Positions 30,977 through 40,023 of a stretch of 64,000 nt of DNA are shown piece by piece. The stretch's first letter is position 1. The number at the start of each line of letters is the position of its first letter. Made by a program: the position numbers and the translations under genes. The notes beneath the pieces are model-generated. The model ran no database searches and was not told where the DNA came from. It saw only the letters and a program-made list of their open reading frames with translations. Source of the DNA: Bogoriella caseilytica (GTDB lineage Bacteria > Actinomycetota > Actinomycetes > Actinomycetales > Actinomycetaceae); contig NZ_RKHK01000001.1 of assembly GCF_003752405.1 (NCBI RefSeq), positions 3,162,001 to 3,226,000 of the forward strand. The letters run 5' to 3'.

Positions 30977-31088
30977 CCGGAGGTCTCTTCCGTCTGCTGA
31001 TGCCGGGGCCTGGTGCAGACCGACGATGCCGAGCGGGCCAACCCGCTGTGATGACGACACCATCGTTCGGGGAATACTCCCCTCCTGG
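30977..31088 (-). promoter_or_regulatory. Putative yybP-ykoY manganese riboswitch
   Basis: Read on the minus strand, the leader of the terC gene begins CCAGGAGGGGAGTATTCCCC and ends GAAGAGACCTCCGG. CCaGGAGG can pair with CCTCCGG to form P1, and the conserved GGGGAGTA and GAGACC elements and an internal GTCGTCATCA all lie in the expected order over about 112 nt. Recognition is by eye; a covariance search was not run. Manganese binding would raise terC expression. Confidence 0.75.
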
Positions 31089-31195
31089 AGCGGAAGACTA
31101 CGCCCGCGTCGCTCCCGCAGAGCCCTCGATTGTTGTGCCCTCGGTCACTTCCGGTCCGTCGTCGGCGTCGTGGTGACCGCGCCGCGCAGCGATGC

Positions 31196-31237
31196 GCCGC
31201 TCAGCGGCACTTCTTCGCCGCTCAGCGGTACTTCTTC
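31196..31237. repeat. 21-bp tandem duplication covering a stop codon
   Basis: GCCGCTCAGCGGCACTTCTT and the same run with T for C at position 13 lie back to back as 21-bp units (31196-31216, 31217-31237). On the minus strand the second unit encodes the last residues and stop (KKYR-stop) of the membrane protein gene, and the first repeats this beyond the stop. Confidence 0.9.
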
Positions 31238-31557
31238 ATGGGGTCGTAACCGTCCCTGGTGGAACCGGTGGTTCCCGTGGCTCCGGGAACCTCTGCTTTT
31301 GCGTCGGTCACCACCTGCTGCCCAGCCGCAGAGACGGGGCGGATCACCATGAGATAGAGCAAGGCCGCGAAGCTGATCGTGAGGACGACGATTCCGATCA
31401 TGAAGATCATGAGCGGGATCACCTCGAAAAGGAAAAGCAGCATGAGCGGGACGATGAATGCCATCTCAAAGAACACCAGCGAGATGATCCGGCGCGTGCG
31501 CAGCGCGCTCAGCTCGGCCCGGTCACTGCTGTTCATTCCCTGCGTGTCATCCGTCAC
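31222..31557 (-). CDS. Small two-helix membrane protein, unknown function
   Basis: A 111-residue protein I do not recognise. An N-terminal polar region of about 25 residues is followed by two hydrophobic segments (ISLVFFEMAFIVPLMLLFLF and LMIFMIGIVVLTISFAALLY) and a polar, Gly/Thr-rich C-terminal tail ending MKKYR. A second possible start is the ATG of MNSSDRAEL seven residues in. It lies 19 bases downstream of uvrB in the same direction, so it may be co-transcribed, though no functional link is evident. Confidence 0.7.
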   Translation of the reverse strand: MTDDTQGMNSSDRAELSALRTRRIISLVFFEMAFIVPLMLLFLFEVIPLMIFMIGIVVLTISFAALLYLMVIRPVSAAGQQVVTDAKAEVPGATGTTGSTRDGYDPMKKYR

Positions 31558-31576
31558 GCCGGCCAGCTTACCCGGG

Positions 31577-33658
31577 TCAGTTCGCGGCCTGCATCTGGCG
31601 GAGTTCCTTCTTCAGCCCGGAGATCTCGTCCCGTAGCCGGGCGGCGAGCTCGAACTGGAGTTCCTCGGCGGCCGCGTGCATCTGGTCATTGAGATCCTGG
31701 ATCAGCCCGGCGAGGTCCGAGGCCGCAGCACCGGCGAGCTTCTCACGGCTGGTGGCCTCTCCTCCGGCGGCGGGGCGCTTGGGACTCTTGCGGTAGCCGC
31801 CCGCGAGCAGTTCCTGGGTGTCGATTTCCTCGCGGGCGAGCATGTCGGTGACGTCGGCGATCTTCTTGCGCAGCGCCGTCGGGGTGATGCCGTTCTCGGT
31901 GTTGTAGGCGACCTGTTTCTCCCGGCGCCTATTGGTCTCTTCGATGGCCTGCGACATGGATCGGGTGACGGTGTCGGCGTACATGTGCACCTGCCCGGAG
32001 ACGTTTCGCGCGGCGCGGCCGATGGTCTGGATGAGCGAGCGCGGGGAGCGGAGGAAGCCTTCCTTGTCCGCATCCAGGATGGAGACCAAGGAGACCTCCG
32101 GCAGGTCCAAACCCTCGCGCAACAGGTTGATGCCCACCAGCACGTCGTAGGTGCCCATGCGCAGCTCGCGTAGGAGCTCCACCCGCTGCAGGGTGTCCAC
32201 ATCGGAGTGCAGGTAGCGGACCTGCACGCCGCGCTCGAGCATGTAGTCAGTGAGGTCCTCGGCCATCTTCTTTGTCAGGGTGGTGACCAGCACGCGCTCG
32301 TCACGATCGACCCGGTCGCGGATCTCTCCCAGCAGATCGTCGATCTGCCCCTCGGTCGGCTTGACCACCACCTCGGGATCGACCAGCCCGGTGGGCCGGA
32401 TGATCTGCTCGACCACGCCGTCGGACTGCGCCATCTCGAAGTCACCAGGGGTGGCGGAGAGGTAGACGGTCTGGCCGATGCGCTCGAGGAACTCCTCCCA
32501 CTTCAGCGGCCGGTTGTCCATGGCCGAGGGCAGGCGAAAGCCGTGGTCGACCAGAGTGCGCTTTCGCGACATGTCGCCCTCGTACATGGCGCCGATCTGT
32601 GGCACGGTCACGTGGGACTCATCGATGACGAGGAGGAAGTCCTCGGGGAAGTAGTCCAGCAGCGTGTGCGGCGCGGTGCCCGGGCCGCGGCCATCGATGT
32701 GGCGTGAGTAGTTCTCGATGCCGGAGCAGGAGCCGATCTGGCGCATCATCTCGATGTCGTAGGTGGTGCGCATGCGCAGCCGCTGGGCTTCGAGCAGCTT
32801 GTTCTGCGCTTCGAGTTCGGCCAGGCGCTCCTCGAGTTCGGATTCGATGCTGCCGATGGCGCGTTCCATCCGCTCGGGACCGGCCACGTAATGCGTGGCG
32901 GGGAAGACGTGCACGGACTGCTCGGAGTTCACGATGTCACCGGTGAGCGGGTGCAGGGCGGAGAGGGCGTCGATCTCGTCACCGAACATCTCGATGCGGA
33001 TGGCGAGCTCTTCGTAGACCGGGATGATCTCGATGGTGTCGCCCCGCACGCGGAAGGTGCCGCGGGTGAAGGCGTGGTCGTTACGCACGTACTGCATCTG
33101 CACGAAGCGGCGCAGCAGATCGTCGCGGGAGATCTGGTCACCGACCTTGAGCTGCACCATGCGGTCCACGTACTCCTGGGGGGTTCCCAGGCCGTAGATG
33201 CAGGAGACGGAGGCGACCACCACGGTGTCGCGCCGGGTGAGCAGGGAGTTGGTGGCGCTGTGCCGCAGGCGCTCCACTTCGTCGTTGATCGAGGAGTCCT
33301 TCTCGATGTAGGTGTCCGACTGCGGGACGTAGGCCTCGGGCTGGTAGTAGTCGTAGTACGAGACGAAGTACTCGACGGCGTTGTGCGGCAGCAGTTCGCG
33401 GAACTCGGTGGCGAGCTGCGCCGCGAGCGTCTTGTTCGGCGCCATCACCAGGGTGGGGCGTTGCAGTTTCTCGATCAGCCAGGCCGTGGTCGCGGACTTC
33501 CCGGTACCGGTGGCACCGAGCAGGACGACGTCCTTCTCCCCCGCCTGCACGCGCTCGGTCAGCTCGGCGATTGCGGTGGGCTGGTCGCCGGAGGGGCTGT
33601 ACTCGGAGACCACCTCGAAGGGGGCGACGGTCCGCTGCAGGTCGGTGACGGGGCGCAT
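31577..33658 (-). CDS. uvrB: Excinuclease ABC subunit B
   Basis: The 693-residue helicase-like protein of nucleotide-excision repair shows Walker [19 protein letters not shown]-type DESHVTVPQ, the beta-hairpin segment [20 protein letters not shown] that clamps DNA, motif [11 protein letters not shown], and a C-terminal UVR domain ([21 protein letters not shown]) that contacts UvrC. Unlike uvrA, no LexA-type box could be found just upstream. It is a separate unit about 7.6 kb from uvrA. Confidence 0.98.
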   Translation of the reverse strand: MRPVTDLQRTVAPFEVVSEYSPSGDQPTAIAELTERVQAGEKDVVLLGATGTGKSATTAWLIEKLQRPTLVMAPNKTLAAQLATEFRELLPHNAVEYFVSYYDYYQPEAYVPQSDTYIEKDSSINDEVERLRHSATNSLLTRRDTVVVASVSCIYGLGTPQEYVDRMVQLKVGDQISRDDLLRRFVQMQYVRNDHAFTRGTFRVRGDTIEIIPVYEELAIRIEMFGDEIDALSALHPLTGDIVNSEQSVHVFPATHYVAGPERMERAIGSIESELEERLAELEAQNKLLEAQRLRMRTTYDIEMMRQIGSCSGIENYSRHIDGRGPGTAPHTLLDYFPEDFLLVIDESHVTVPQIGAMYEGDMSRKRTLVDHGFRLPSAMDNRPLKWEEFLERIGQTVYLSATPGDFEMAQSDGVVEQIIRPTGLVDPEVVVKPTEGQIDDLLGEIRDRVDRDERVLVTTLTKKMAEDLTDYMLERGVQVRYLHSDVDTLQRVELLRELRMGTYDVLVGINLLREGLDLPEVSLVSILDADKEGFLRSPRSLIQTIGRAARNVSGQVHMYADTVTRSMSQAIEETNRRREKQVAYNTENGITPTALRKKIADVTDMLAREEIDTQELLAGGYRKSPKRPAAGGEATSREKLAGAAASDLAGLIQDLNDQMHAAAEELQFELAARLRDEISGLKKELRQMQAAN

Positions 33659-33772
33659 GCGACTACGGTACGGCGAGGGTCTGACATGGCGCGCGTGAGC
33701 GGGGATACCCCCTCAAGGGCGAGGCCTGCTTCACCGGAGGGCACCGCGCCCGTGCGACTCAGTCCCGAAGGC

Positions 33773-34513
33773 TCAGGCCTGATCGGTGACGTCGTAGGTG
33801 CGCAACCGCCCGCACATCCCGAAGCCGAGCGCCTCCGCCGGCACCGCCTGCTGCACTCGAGCATCGAGCAGATGCTCGAGGTCTCCCGAGGCGACGGCCT
33901 GCGCCATGGCCAGACTGGCCTCGGCCGTGGCGAGTGGGCGGCGGCGCACCAGATCGGGCCAGGTCTGGGCCCGCTCGCGGACGATCGCACCGGCGGCCTC
34001 GTAGAAGGCGGTCAGTGCTGACGAGTCGCCGGCCTCGACCGCGGTTTTCAGGGCGAGGAAGCCTTCGACCGCGAGGTCGCGTCGTCGTGCGGCTCGCTCG
34101 GCCCGGTGGCCGGGGTCCTCTCTCAGGGCGGCAGTCTCGGCGTAGGTCTGCGCGTCGGCGAGGTGCTCCGGCGGGAAGGTCATGACCGCATCGCCTGCCT
34201 CGGGCAGCCCGGAGTTGCTCATGAGCACGACCGCCTGCAGCTCGCCGTGGTTGACGGCGCGGTGGATGACGCCGGGCGTGAACCACACGATGGCCCCTGC
34301 CTCGAGCGGCGTCTCGCGGAATCCGTCCGCGGAGAGGCTCTGCAGGGCGCCATGCCCGGAGATCACGATGTAAGCCTCGGTGGACACGGTGTGCAGATGG
34401 GGTGAGCCGCCGCAGATGCCGTCGGGGGCGGCGTCGCCGTAGACGTCGAGCCGGGAGACCAGGGTGCCACCGGGGAAGGTCGAGTCGGGCAGGGTCGATC
34501 CGGAGCCGGTCAT
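33773..34513 (-). CDS. Cupin-domain protein
   Basis: A 246-residue protein whose N-terminal half is a single cupin: SPHLHTVSTEAYIVISGHG supplies the His-x-His...Glu first motif and TPGVIHRAVNH the second His motif, so a metal site is likely. The C-terminal ~110 residues are helical, with no domain I recognise. The start overlaps the stop of the upstream Gfo/Idh gene (ATGA). It is the last gene of a LacI-Gfo/Idh-cupin operon and may act on, or sense, the same sugar. Confidence 0.82.
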   Translation of the reverse strand: MTGSGSTLPDSTFPGGTLVSRLDVYGDAAPDGICGGSPHLHTVSTEAYIVISGHGALQSLSADGFRETPLEAGAIVWFTPGVIHRAVNHGELQAVVLMSNSGLPEAGDAVMTFPPEHLADAQTYAETAALREDPGHRAERAARRRDLAVEGFLALKTAVEAGDSSALTAFYEAAGAIVRERAQTWPDLVRRRPLATAEASLAMAQAVASGDLEHLLDARVQQAVPAEALGFGMCGRLRTYDVTDQA

Positions 34514-35628
34514 GATGTCACTGCCTGGTTCTTCGTCTGCTCCCACGGCACCATGCCGCCGCTCATCGAGGTCATGAAGGGGTCGTCCCCCGCGATCTGA
34601 CCGGCGGTGATGGGCGTGCGGCGGAAAGCCGAGGCGTAGGTGGCCGCGGCGAACTCCAGGGTGCGGCGCGCCTCGGCGAGGTCAACCCCCGCCCGTTCCC
34701 CGGCGGTCAGAGCCTGCGCGATCGCGGCGAGCTGGTGGCGGTGGCCGCTGGTGCCATCCTCCGCCGGATTCCACTGTTCGGCGAGCTCCTCGTGCCCCGG
34801 CGCGGGCGTGAAGATCCAGTCGCTGCTCTGGTAGCCGTAGAGGTGCTCGACCTCGACGGTGGCCCGCTCGAAGTCGAACCGCACGCGTGAGGTCTCCCGG
34901 GGCGAGAGCAGGGAGTTCATCACCGTCACGACGGCACCACTCTGCATGCGCACCAGCGCAGCGGAGACGTCCTCGGTGTCCGTGGGGCGCAGCTGGCGCG
35001 CAGCCACGGCGGTGATCTCCTGCCAGTCCCCCAGCACGGACAGCAGAAGGTCGAACTGGTGGATGCCGTGGCCCATGGTCGGGCCGCCGCCTTCGATGTC
35101 CCACCGGCCGCGCCAGGGCACGTCGAAGTAGGAATCGGGGCGGAACCAGAGCGTGTCACAGGTGGCTACCAGTGGACGGCCCAGTGCCCCGGAGTCGACG
35201 AGTTCGCCCAGCCGTCGCGCGGCGACCCCAAAGCGATGCTGGAAGACGGTGAGCGTCTGCACGCCGGTCTCGGTCTCGACCTCGGCGATCTCATCGACCT
35301 CGGCCAGACTGAGCGCTGTGGGCTTCTCCACCAGCGCTGTGATGCCGGCACGCATCGCGGTGATCGCGAGCGGCGCGTGGGTCTGCGGCGGGGTGCAGAT
35401 GCTGACGAGGTCGAGCTCTGCGCTCTCCAGCAGCTCCTGGGCGTTGAGGAAGACCGTCGGATCACCGTGCTCGGCGGCGAAGGCGGCAGCGCGATCGCGA
35501 TCGAGATCGGTGACGGCCACGAGGTCGATCTCGCCCTCAAGTGTGGTCATCGCACGCGCATGCGACTGGGCGATGCCGCCCGTACCGATAATGCCGGCTC
35601 GCAGAGGTTTGGCAGGGGCGGAAGTCAT
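34510..35628 (-). CDS. Gfo/Idh/MocA family oxidoreductase
   Basis: A 372-residue NAD(P)-dependent sugar or cyclitol dehydrogenase. The N-terminal Rossmann fold has GIIGTGGIAQSHARAM; the catalytic Lys motif is LVEKPTALSLAE; the C-terminal half holds GGGPTMGHGIHQFDLLLSVLG with the conserved His/Asp. It shares one base with the LacI gene stop (TGATG) and overlaps the cupin start, so three genes form a tight operon. A second member of the same family lies divergently at 36761, suggesting two oxidation steps on one substrate or its epimer. Confidence 0.92.
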   Translation of the reverse strand: MTSAPAKPLRAGIIGTGGIAQSHARAMTTLEGEIDLVAVTDLDRDRAAAFAAEHGDPTVFLNAQELLESAELDLVSICTPPQTHAPLAITAMRAGITALVEKPTALSLAEVDEIAEVETETGVQTLTVFQHRFGVAARRLGELVDSGALGRPLVATCDTLWFRPDSYFDVPWRGRWDIEGGGPTMGHGIHQFDLLLSVLGDWQEITAVAARQLRPTDTEDVSAALVRMQSGAVVTVMNSLLSPRETSRVRFDFERATVEVEHLYGYQSSDWIFTPAPGHEELAEQWNPAEDGTSGHRHQLAAIAQALTAGERAGVDLAEARRTLEFAAATYASAFRRTPITAGQIAGDDPFMTSMSGGMVPWEQTKNQAVTS

Positions 35629-36632
35629 CAGGGATTCCCTTCTTTGGGTGGGGGTGCACCGGCGGATTCGCGCCAGATCACCCGGGTCAGGCTGCCGGGA
35701 CCCGGCGGCTCTTCGTCCCCGCGCATGGCAGCCAGCAGGCGGCGTACGGCATAGGCGCCCAAGGCACGGCGGTCGATCGACACCGTGGTGAGGGCCGGGA
35801 CCATCACACCGGCCAGGGGGAGGTCGTCCCAGCCGGTGACGCTGAGGTCACCGGGAACGGTCCAACCGCGTGCCAGGGCACCGCGGATCGCTCCGGCCGC
35901 GATGACATCGTTCGCGGCGATCACCGCCAGGGGTGGCGCCCCGGACGGCAGCTCTCGGATGGCGCGCTCACCCGATCGACCGCTCCACGGCCCGGTGACG
36001 ACGCCGAGGGACTCCAGTCCATGGTCGGCGATGGCCTTCTCGTAGACGGCACGGCGAGCACGAGCGGAGGCGTACTCCTCGGGGCCCGCGAGGTGCAGGA
36101 ACCGCCGGTGGCCCTGGGTGGCGAGCTGCTCGACGATCTCCGTCACCGCACCGGCATCGACCATCGCGCCGGAGACGTGCAGATCCTCGTCATACTCGGG
36201 CAGCACGAGGACAGTCGTGTGCTCATCCTCCTCGTCCAGGTTCCCGGGAAGGTCGGTGAAGGAGAGGATGCCTTCGAACTCGCCGGTATCGATCATGTCG
36301 AGGAGGCGGTGTGTTCGTTCCTTGGCGGAGCCGGCCAGGCCCTGGAGTTCCAGCACGTATCCGGCCTCCCCCGCGGCCTCCGCCGCTCCAGAGAGGATGG
36401 TCGCGACGCCCGGGGTGGCCAGCGGTAGGACGACGGCGAGGCGCCCGGACTTCCGGGTGCGCATGGACCGCGCGGCGAGGTTGGGACGGTAGCGCAGCTC
36501 GGCCATGGCAGCCAGCACCCGCTCCCGGGTGGCTTCCGAGATGCCGGGGCGGCCGGTGAGGACATGGGAGACGGTGGATTGGGAGACCCCCGCCCGGGTG
36601 GCCACGTCACGGCTGGTGGTGCGCTGCGCCAT
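35628..36632 (-). CDS. LacI-family transcriptional regulator (local sugar cluster)
   Basis: A 334-residue regulator with an N-terminal helix-turn-helix (TSRDVATRAGVSQSTVSHVL, then the hinge RPNLAARSMRTRKSG) and a periplasmic-binding-like sugar domain ending WDDLPLAGVMVPALTTVSID. ATG 36632 (MAQRTTSRDV) is chosen because the DNA-binding helix begins directly after it. It is the first gene of the Gfo/Idh-cupin operon. The 21-bp palindrome in the divergent gap to 36761 is its most likely operator. Confidence 0.93.
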   Translation of the reverse strand: MAQRTTSRDVATRAGVSQSTVSHVLTGRPGISEATRERVLAAMAELRYRPNLAARSMRTRKSGRLAVVLPLATPGVATILSGAAEAAGEAGYVLELQGLAGSAKERTHRLLDMIDTGEFEGILSFTDLPGNLDEEDEHTTVLVLPEYDEDLHVSGAMVDAGAVTEIVEQLATQGHRRFLHLAGPEEYASARARRAVYEKAIADHGLESLGVVTGPWSGRSGERAIRELPSGAPPLAVIAANDVIAAGAIRGALARGWTVPGDLSVTGWDDLPLAGVMVPALTTVSIDRRALGAYAVRRLLAAMRGDEEPPGPGSLTRVIWRESAGAPPPKEGNP

Positions 36633-36684
36633 ACCTGCCTCTCGGTCGCGTTCGTGATCGAACCGGCGATTTCGCGGGCACTGC

Positions 36685-36713
36685 TTGACGTAAGCAATGC
36701 GCGTCACACTAGT
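36685..36713 (+). promoter_or_regulatory. Candidate promoter for the divergent Gfo/Idh gene
   Basis: TTGACG (36685-36690) is a good -35 box; 17 bases later ACTAGT is a weak -10. The operator palindrome starts six bases after it, so a bound LacI would cover the transcription start. Confidence 0.5.
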
Positions 36714-36718
36714 CTGTC

Positions 36719-36739
36719 ATACGTAGTAGTACTACGTAT
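36719..36739. promoter_or_regulatory. 21-bp palindromic operator
   Basis: Arms ATACGTAGTA and TACTACGTAT pair perfectly around a single central G. It lies 22 bases before ATG 36761 and 87 bases before the LacI start, between the divergent units. Unlike classic LacI-family sites it has no central CpG. Confidence 0.75.
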
Positions 36740-36760
36740 CAAACTATCGGAAGGCAGTCC

Positions 36761-37813
36761 ATGACCGACGTCGCTCGCTCCGTACCTGTCGTGCAGCCAG
36801 GCGAGTTCGTCTTCGCCGCCGCGCATCTCGATCACCCGCACATCTACGGCATGGCCGAGGGCCTGGTCTCCGCCGGCGCGACGCTGGAGTGGGTGTACGA
36901 CCGCGATCCCGCCAAGGTGGCGGCGTTCGTGGAGCGATTCCCGCAAGCGCGGGTGGCGCGCAGCGAAGAGGAGATCCTCGCGGATCCCCGAGTCGCCCTG
37001 GTGGCCTCAGCCGGCGTGACCTCTGAGCGCGCCGCCACCGGCCTCCGAGTGATGGAGGCCGGCAAGGACTACTTCGTGGACAAGGCCCCATTGACCACGC
37101 TGGAGCAGCTCGCGGCGGTGCGTGAGGCGACGGCGCGGACTGGCCAGAAGTACGCCGTGTACTACAGCGAGCGGATCCACGTGGAGGCGGCCGTGCTCGC
37201 AGGCAAGCTGATCGACGAGGGCGCTATCGGGCGGGTCCTGCACTTCACGGGGATGGGCCCGCACCGCATCGGCGACCCGGCGAAGCGACCGAGCTGGTTC
37301 TTCGAACGGGAGACCTTCGGCGGGATCATCTGCGACATCGGCAGCCACAACTTCGAGCAGATGCTGTACTACTGCGGCGCCACGGATGCGGAGATTCTCA
37401 GTTCAGCGATCGCCAACCACCACCACCCGGAGTATCCGACCTTCGAGGACTTCGGTGAGGCGCACATCGTGATGAACAACGGCGCCACCGGCTACACCCG
37501 CGTGGACTGGTTCACGCCCGACGGTCTGGGCACCTGGGGCGACGGCCGCGCCTTCATCATCGGTACCGAGGGCTATATCGAGCTGCGGAAGTTCATCAAC
37601 GTGGCTACCGAGAAGCGCGGGGAACATGTCTTCCTCGTCAACGATGAGGGGGAACAACACATCCAGGCCTCCGGAAAGGTCGGCTTCCCCTTCTTCGGCG
37701 AACTGATCATGGATTGCCTGCAGCGCACGGAGACAGCCATGACACAGGCGCATGCGCTGAAGGCCGCTGAGCTCAGCGTGCGGGCGCAGGTGCAGGCGCG
37801 GCGGGTGGGCTGA
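36761..37813 (+). CDS. Gfo/Idh/MocA family oxidoreductase
   Basis: A 350-residue NAD(P)-dependent oxidoreductase of the Gfo/Idh/MocA family. The catalytic-Lys segment is FVDKAPLTTLEQL and the C-terminal half contains GGIICDIGSHNFEQMLYYCG with the conserved Asp and His. The N-terminal Rossmann loop (FAAAHLDHPHIYGMAEGLV) is degenerate, lacking the usual GxGxxG, a variant seen in some family members. GGAAGG lies just upstream of ATG 36761. It is transcribed away from the LacI regulator and controlled by the shared operator. The substrate is probably a sugar acid, inositol or related polyol. Confidence 0.9.
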   Translation: MTDVARSVPVVQPGEFVFAAAHLDHPHIYGMAEGLVSAGATLEWVYDRDPAKVAAFVERFPQARVARSEEEILADPRVALVASAGVTSERAATGLRVMEAGKDYFVDKAPLTTLEQLAAVREATARTGQKYAVYYSERIHVEAAVLAGKLIDEGAIGRVLHFTGMGPHRIGDPAKRPSWFFERETFGGIICDIGSHNFEQMLYYCGATDAEILSSAIANHHHPEYPTFEDFGEAHIVMNNGATGYTRVDWFTPDGLGTWGDGRAFIIGTEGYIELRKFINVATEKRGEHVFLVNDEGEQHIQASGKVGFPFFGELIMDCLQRTETAMTQAHALKAAELSVRAQVQARRVG

Positions 37814-37892
37814 GGGAGGCCCCGAAGCGCTCTGATCGGGGAGCGATCAGGCTCCGGTGATCCCATGCCCCCGTGGGAGTTTGCTCGCGATC

Positions 37893-40010
37893 TCAGCGCC
37901 GGCGGGCACCGCTGGCGTCCACGTCGTAGGTCGCATCAGCTATCCGCAACCCGACGAGCTTCGCTCCGGGGTCGAAGTGCTCCAGGACGCCACTGGCGCG
38001 CACGGAGCCGTCGGCGGCGACGTGCACACCGAAGATCGACTCGATGACGAGCTCGCACCAGGCCCCGGCCGACGAGCAGGACCAGTCGATGAGGTACGGG
38101 AACTGCGGTGGGGCTTTGCGGGCACCGCCGTCGATGTGGGCCACCGCCTCCGCCACCATGTGAGCCTGCCCCGGCGGACCCTGATTCGCCGAGCGCGCCA
38201 GACCGGGCAGCCACTCGGCCACCCGCTCGGCGCCGCCAAGCTGGATGGCGGCCCGCGCGGAATCGGCGGGCCAGGCGGGATAGGCGCCGTTCCACTGGTG
38301 ATCAGGGCGCACGGAGAACCCAGCATCCGGGTCCGAAGCCGACAGCGCGCGGATCCAGGTCGGGGTGCGGAGGTGGTCGACGAAGAACTGCACCATCTCC
38401 GCCCGGACGGCCTGGGACAGATCCCCGGCGATGGTCGTCCCGACGGTGGAGAAGTCGTAACAGTGCCGGACCGGTACCAGGGAGCCGTCGGGGTGCCGGG
38501 CGTTGAAGAAGCCCTCCCCCTCTAAGTACAGGCGCATGATCTCGGGAATCAGCTCGCTCGCGGAACGCTCCAGCTCGGCGGCCTCCTCATCGAGTCCCTG
38601 CAGCCTGGACAACTCGGCGGCGGTGCGCATGCACCAGACGTTGGCAGCGTTGAGGGAGGCGACCTCATGGACATAGGTCGAGACGCATTCGAGCAGGTTG
38701 TCGATCTCACCGTAGTCCGCGAGAGCCGACCCGACCCTCTTGTTGCGCCACTCGACGGCCCACTCCCGGACATGGTCGCCCACGGACCCGGAAGCGCCGT
38801 CGACCTCCACCTCCTCATCGAGAAAGCCGGTGTCCCCCGTCAGCCGGACATAGTCGTAGACGAGCCGCACCATCGCGTACTGATTGACCGAGTACCAGTT
38901 CCCGGCCGGGCCGCCGGTCAGCCACTCGGTGCCGAAGTGCTCGTTGATGTCGAGGCCGATCCAGTGGAGGATCTGCCCGCGCATCTCCTCCGGGTCACTC
39001 AGCGCATGCACTATCGAGGACAGCGAGTAGTCCCAGATGAAGGTCGTCGTCTGCCAGTACCGGGGCATGAGGGTGTCGTAGTGGCGCGCGCGGACGCCGG
39101 CGGGGTTCTCGCGGCGGAACCACAGCACGCCCATCGCGCCCCACCAGTACAGCCGCCGCAGCGCGTCGTTGCCGGTCTCCAGGAGGGGCAGGGCGCCGGC
39201 GGTGTGCTCACCAGCGGGGTCGAAGAGGTCCGCAAGCTCCTCGTTCCACGCCGCTTCCGAGGCCGTGACGGCGCCGTCGACCTCACTGGCGATGCTCTCG
39301 AACGCCGCGTCCAGCTCCGCACCGTCGTCGCCGAGCACCAGGACGAACGCCCCCTCCCAGCTCTCCCCCGCCGCGAGGTGCATCCGCGTGCGGATGACGT
39401 TGGCCTCAGCGGAGACATCCTCGACATCCGTGCCGTCGAGGTGGACAAGGCCCTGCAGTGTGCCGACAGGCGCGTCGGGTTCCAGCGCACCGAAGTACGC
39501 CATCCCCTTCGGCGGCGATGCCGGCTCACCCCGCCGTCTGGCGCCGACCGGAACCTGCCGGTTGTGGCCGCGCGGCGGTTCGGCCCGGCGCCACGGCATC
39601 GTCCGCACCAGCTGCGAGTCCACCCACACCCCGAGGTCCAGCTCGCGCTCTTCGCGGAGCTCGTTCGCCACCGTGATCCGCGCCAACACACCCGGAGCAC
39701 CCGGCGGGACGACGGTGACGGTCTCGATCCGCCAGCCATCGATCCGCGTGGAGCGCCGCACCTGGTCCGGCCGCCACACGTGTTCGACGACCTCGCCCCG
39801 GCTCTGCGCGAGCACACCATCGATGAGCAGCCTGCCCGTGACGCAGTCGCCCTGCGACAACGGCGGCATGGTGACCGACCGGACTGCGAGGACGTCGTGG
39901 TCGACCTGCGCGACGAGGACATGGTTGGTGAGGCCGGGCGGGTTGATCATGTCGTCGAAACGGTCGGCGACGACGCTGCTGGTGAAGTCCTCAACGGTGG
40001 GGATCGACAT
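37893..40010 (-). CDS. Six-hairpin (alpha/alpha)6 glycosidase-like protein
   Basis: A 705-residue cytoplasmic protein without a signal peptide. Residues about 1-260 form a beta-rich N-terminal domain; residues about 280-680 look like an (alpha/alpha)6 toroid of the GH63/GH15-like clan (YWWGAMGVLWFRRENP, TTTFIWDYSLSSIVHALSD, RPDHQWNGAYPAWPADSA). The acidic residues in WDYS and the C-terminal DWSCSSAGAWCEL are candidates for catalysis, but I cannot fix the GH family. AGGAAG precedes ATG 40010. It is the last gene of the importer operon, so it should act on the imported oligosaccharide. Confidence 0.75.
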   Translation of the reverse strand: MSIPTVEDFTSSVVADRFDDMINPPGLTNHVLVAQVDHDVLAVRSVTMPPLSQGDCVTGRLLIDGVLAQSRGEVVEHVWRPDQVRRSTRIDGWRIETVTVVPPGAPGVLARITVANELREERELDLGVWVDSQLVRTMPWRRAEPPRGHNRQVPVGARRRGEPASPPKGMAYFGALEPDAPVGTLQGLVHLDGTDVEDVSAEANVIRTRMHLAAGESWEGAFVLVLGDDGAELDAAFESIASEVDGAVTASEAAWNEELADLFDPAGEHTAGALPLLETGNDALRRLYWWGAMGVLWFRRENPAGVRARHYDTLMPRYWQTTTFIWDYSLSSIVHALSDPEEMRGQILHWIGLDINEHFGTEWLTGGPAGNWYSVNQYAMVRLVYDYVRLTGDTGFLDEEVEVDGASGSVGDHVREWAVEWRNKRVGSALADYGEIDNLLECVSTYVHEVASLNAANVWCMRTAAELSRLQGLDEEAAELERSASELIPEIMRLYLEGEGFFNARHPDGSLVPVRHCYDFSTVGTTIAGDLSQAVRAEMVQFFVDHLRTPTWIRALSASDPDAGFSVRPDHQWNGAYPAWPADSARAAIQLGGAERVAEWLPGLARSANQGPPGQAHMVAEAVAHIDGGARKAPPQFPYLIDWSCSSAGAWCELVIESIFGVHVAADGSVRASGVLEHFDPGAKLVGLRIADATYDVDASGARRR

Positions 40011-40023
40011 GCAGACTTCCTGA

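Noticed and set aside
37814-37892. GATC-rich inverted segment between a Gfo/Idh gene and the glycosidase gene
   Set aside because: Convergent genes make a terminator likely, but the arms pair only with gaps, so I do not report it as a feature.
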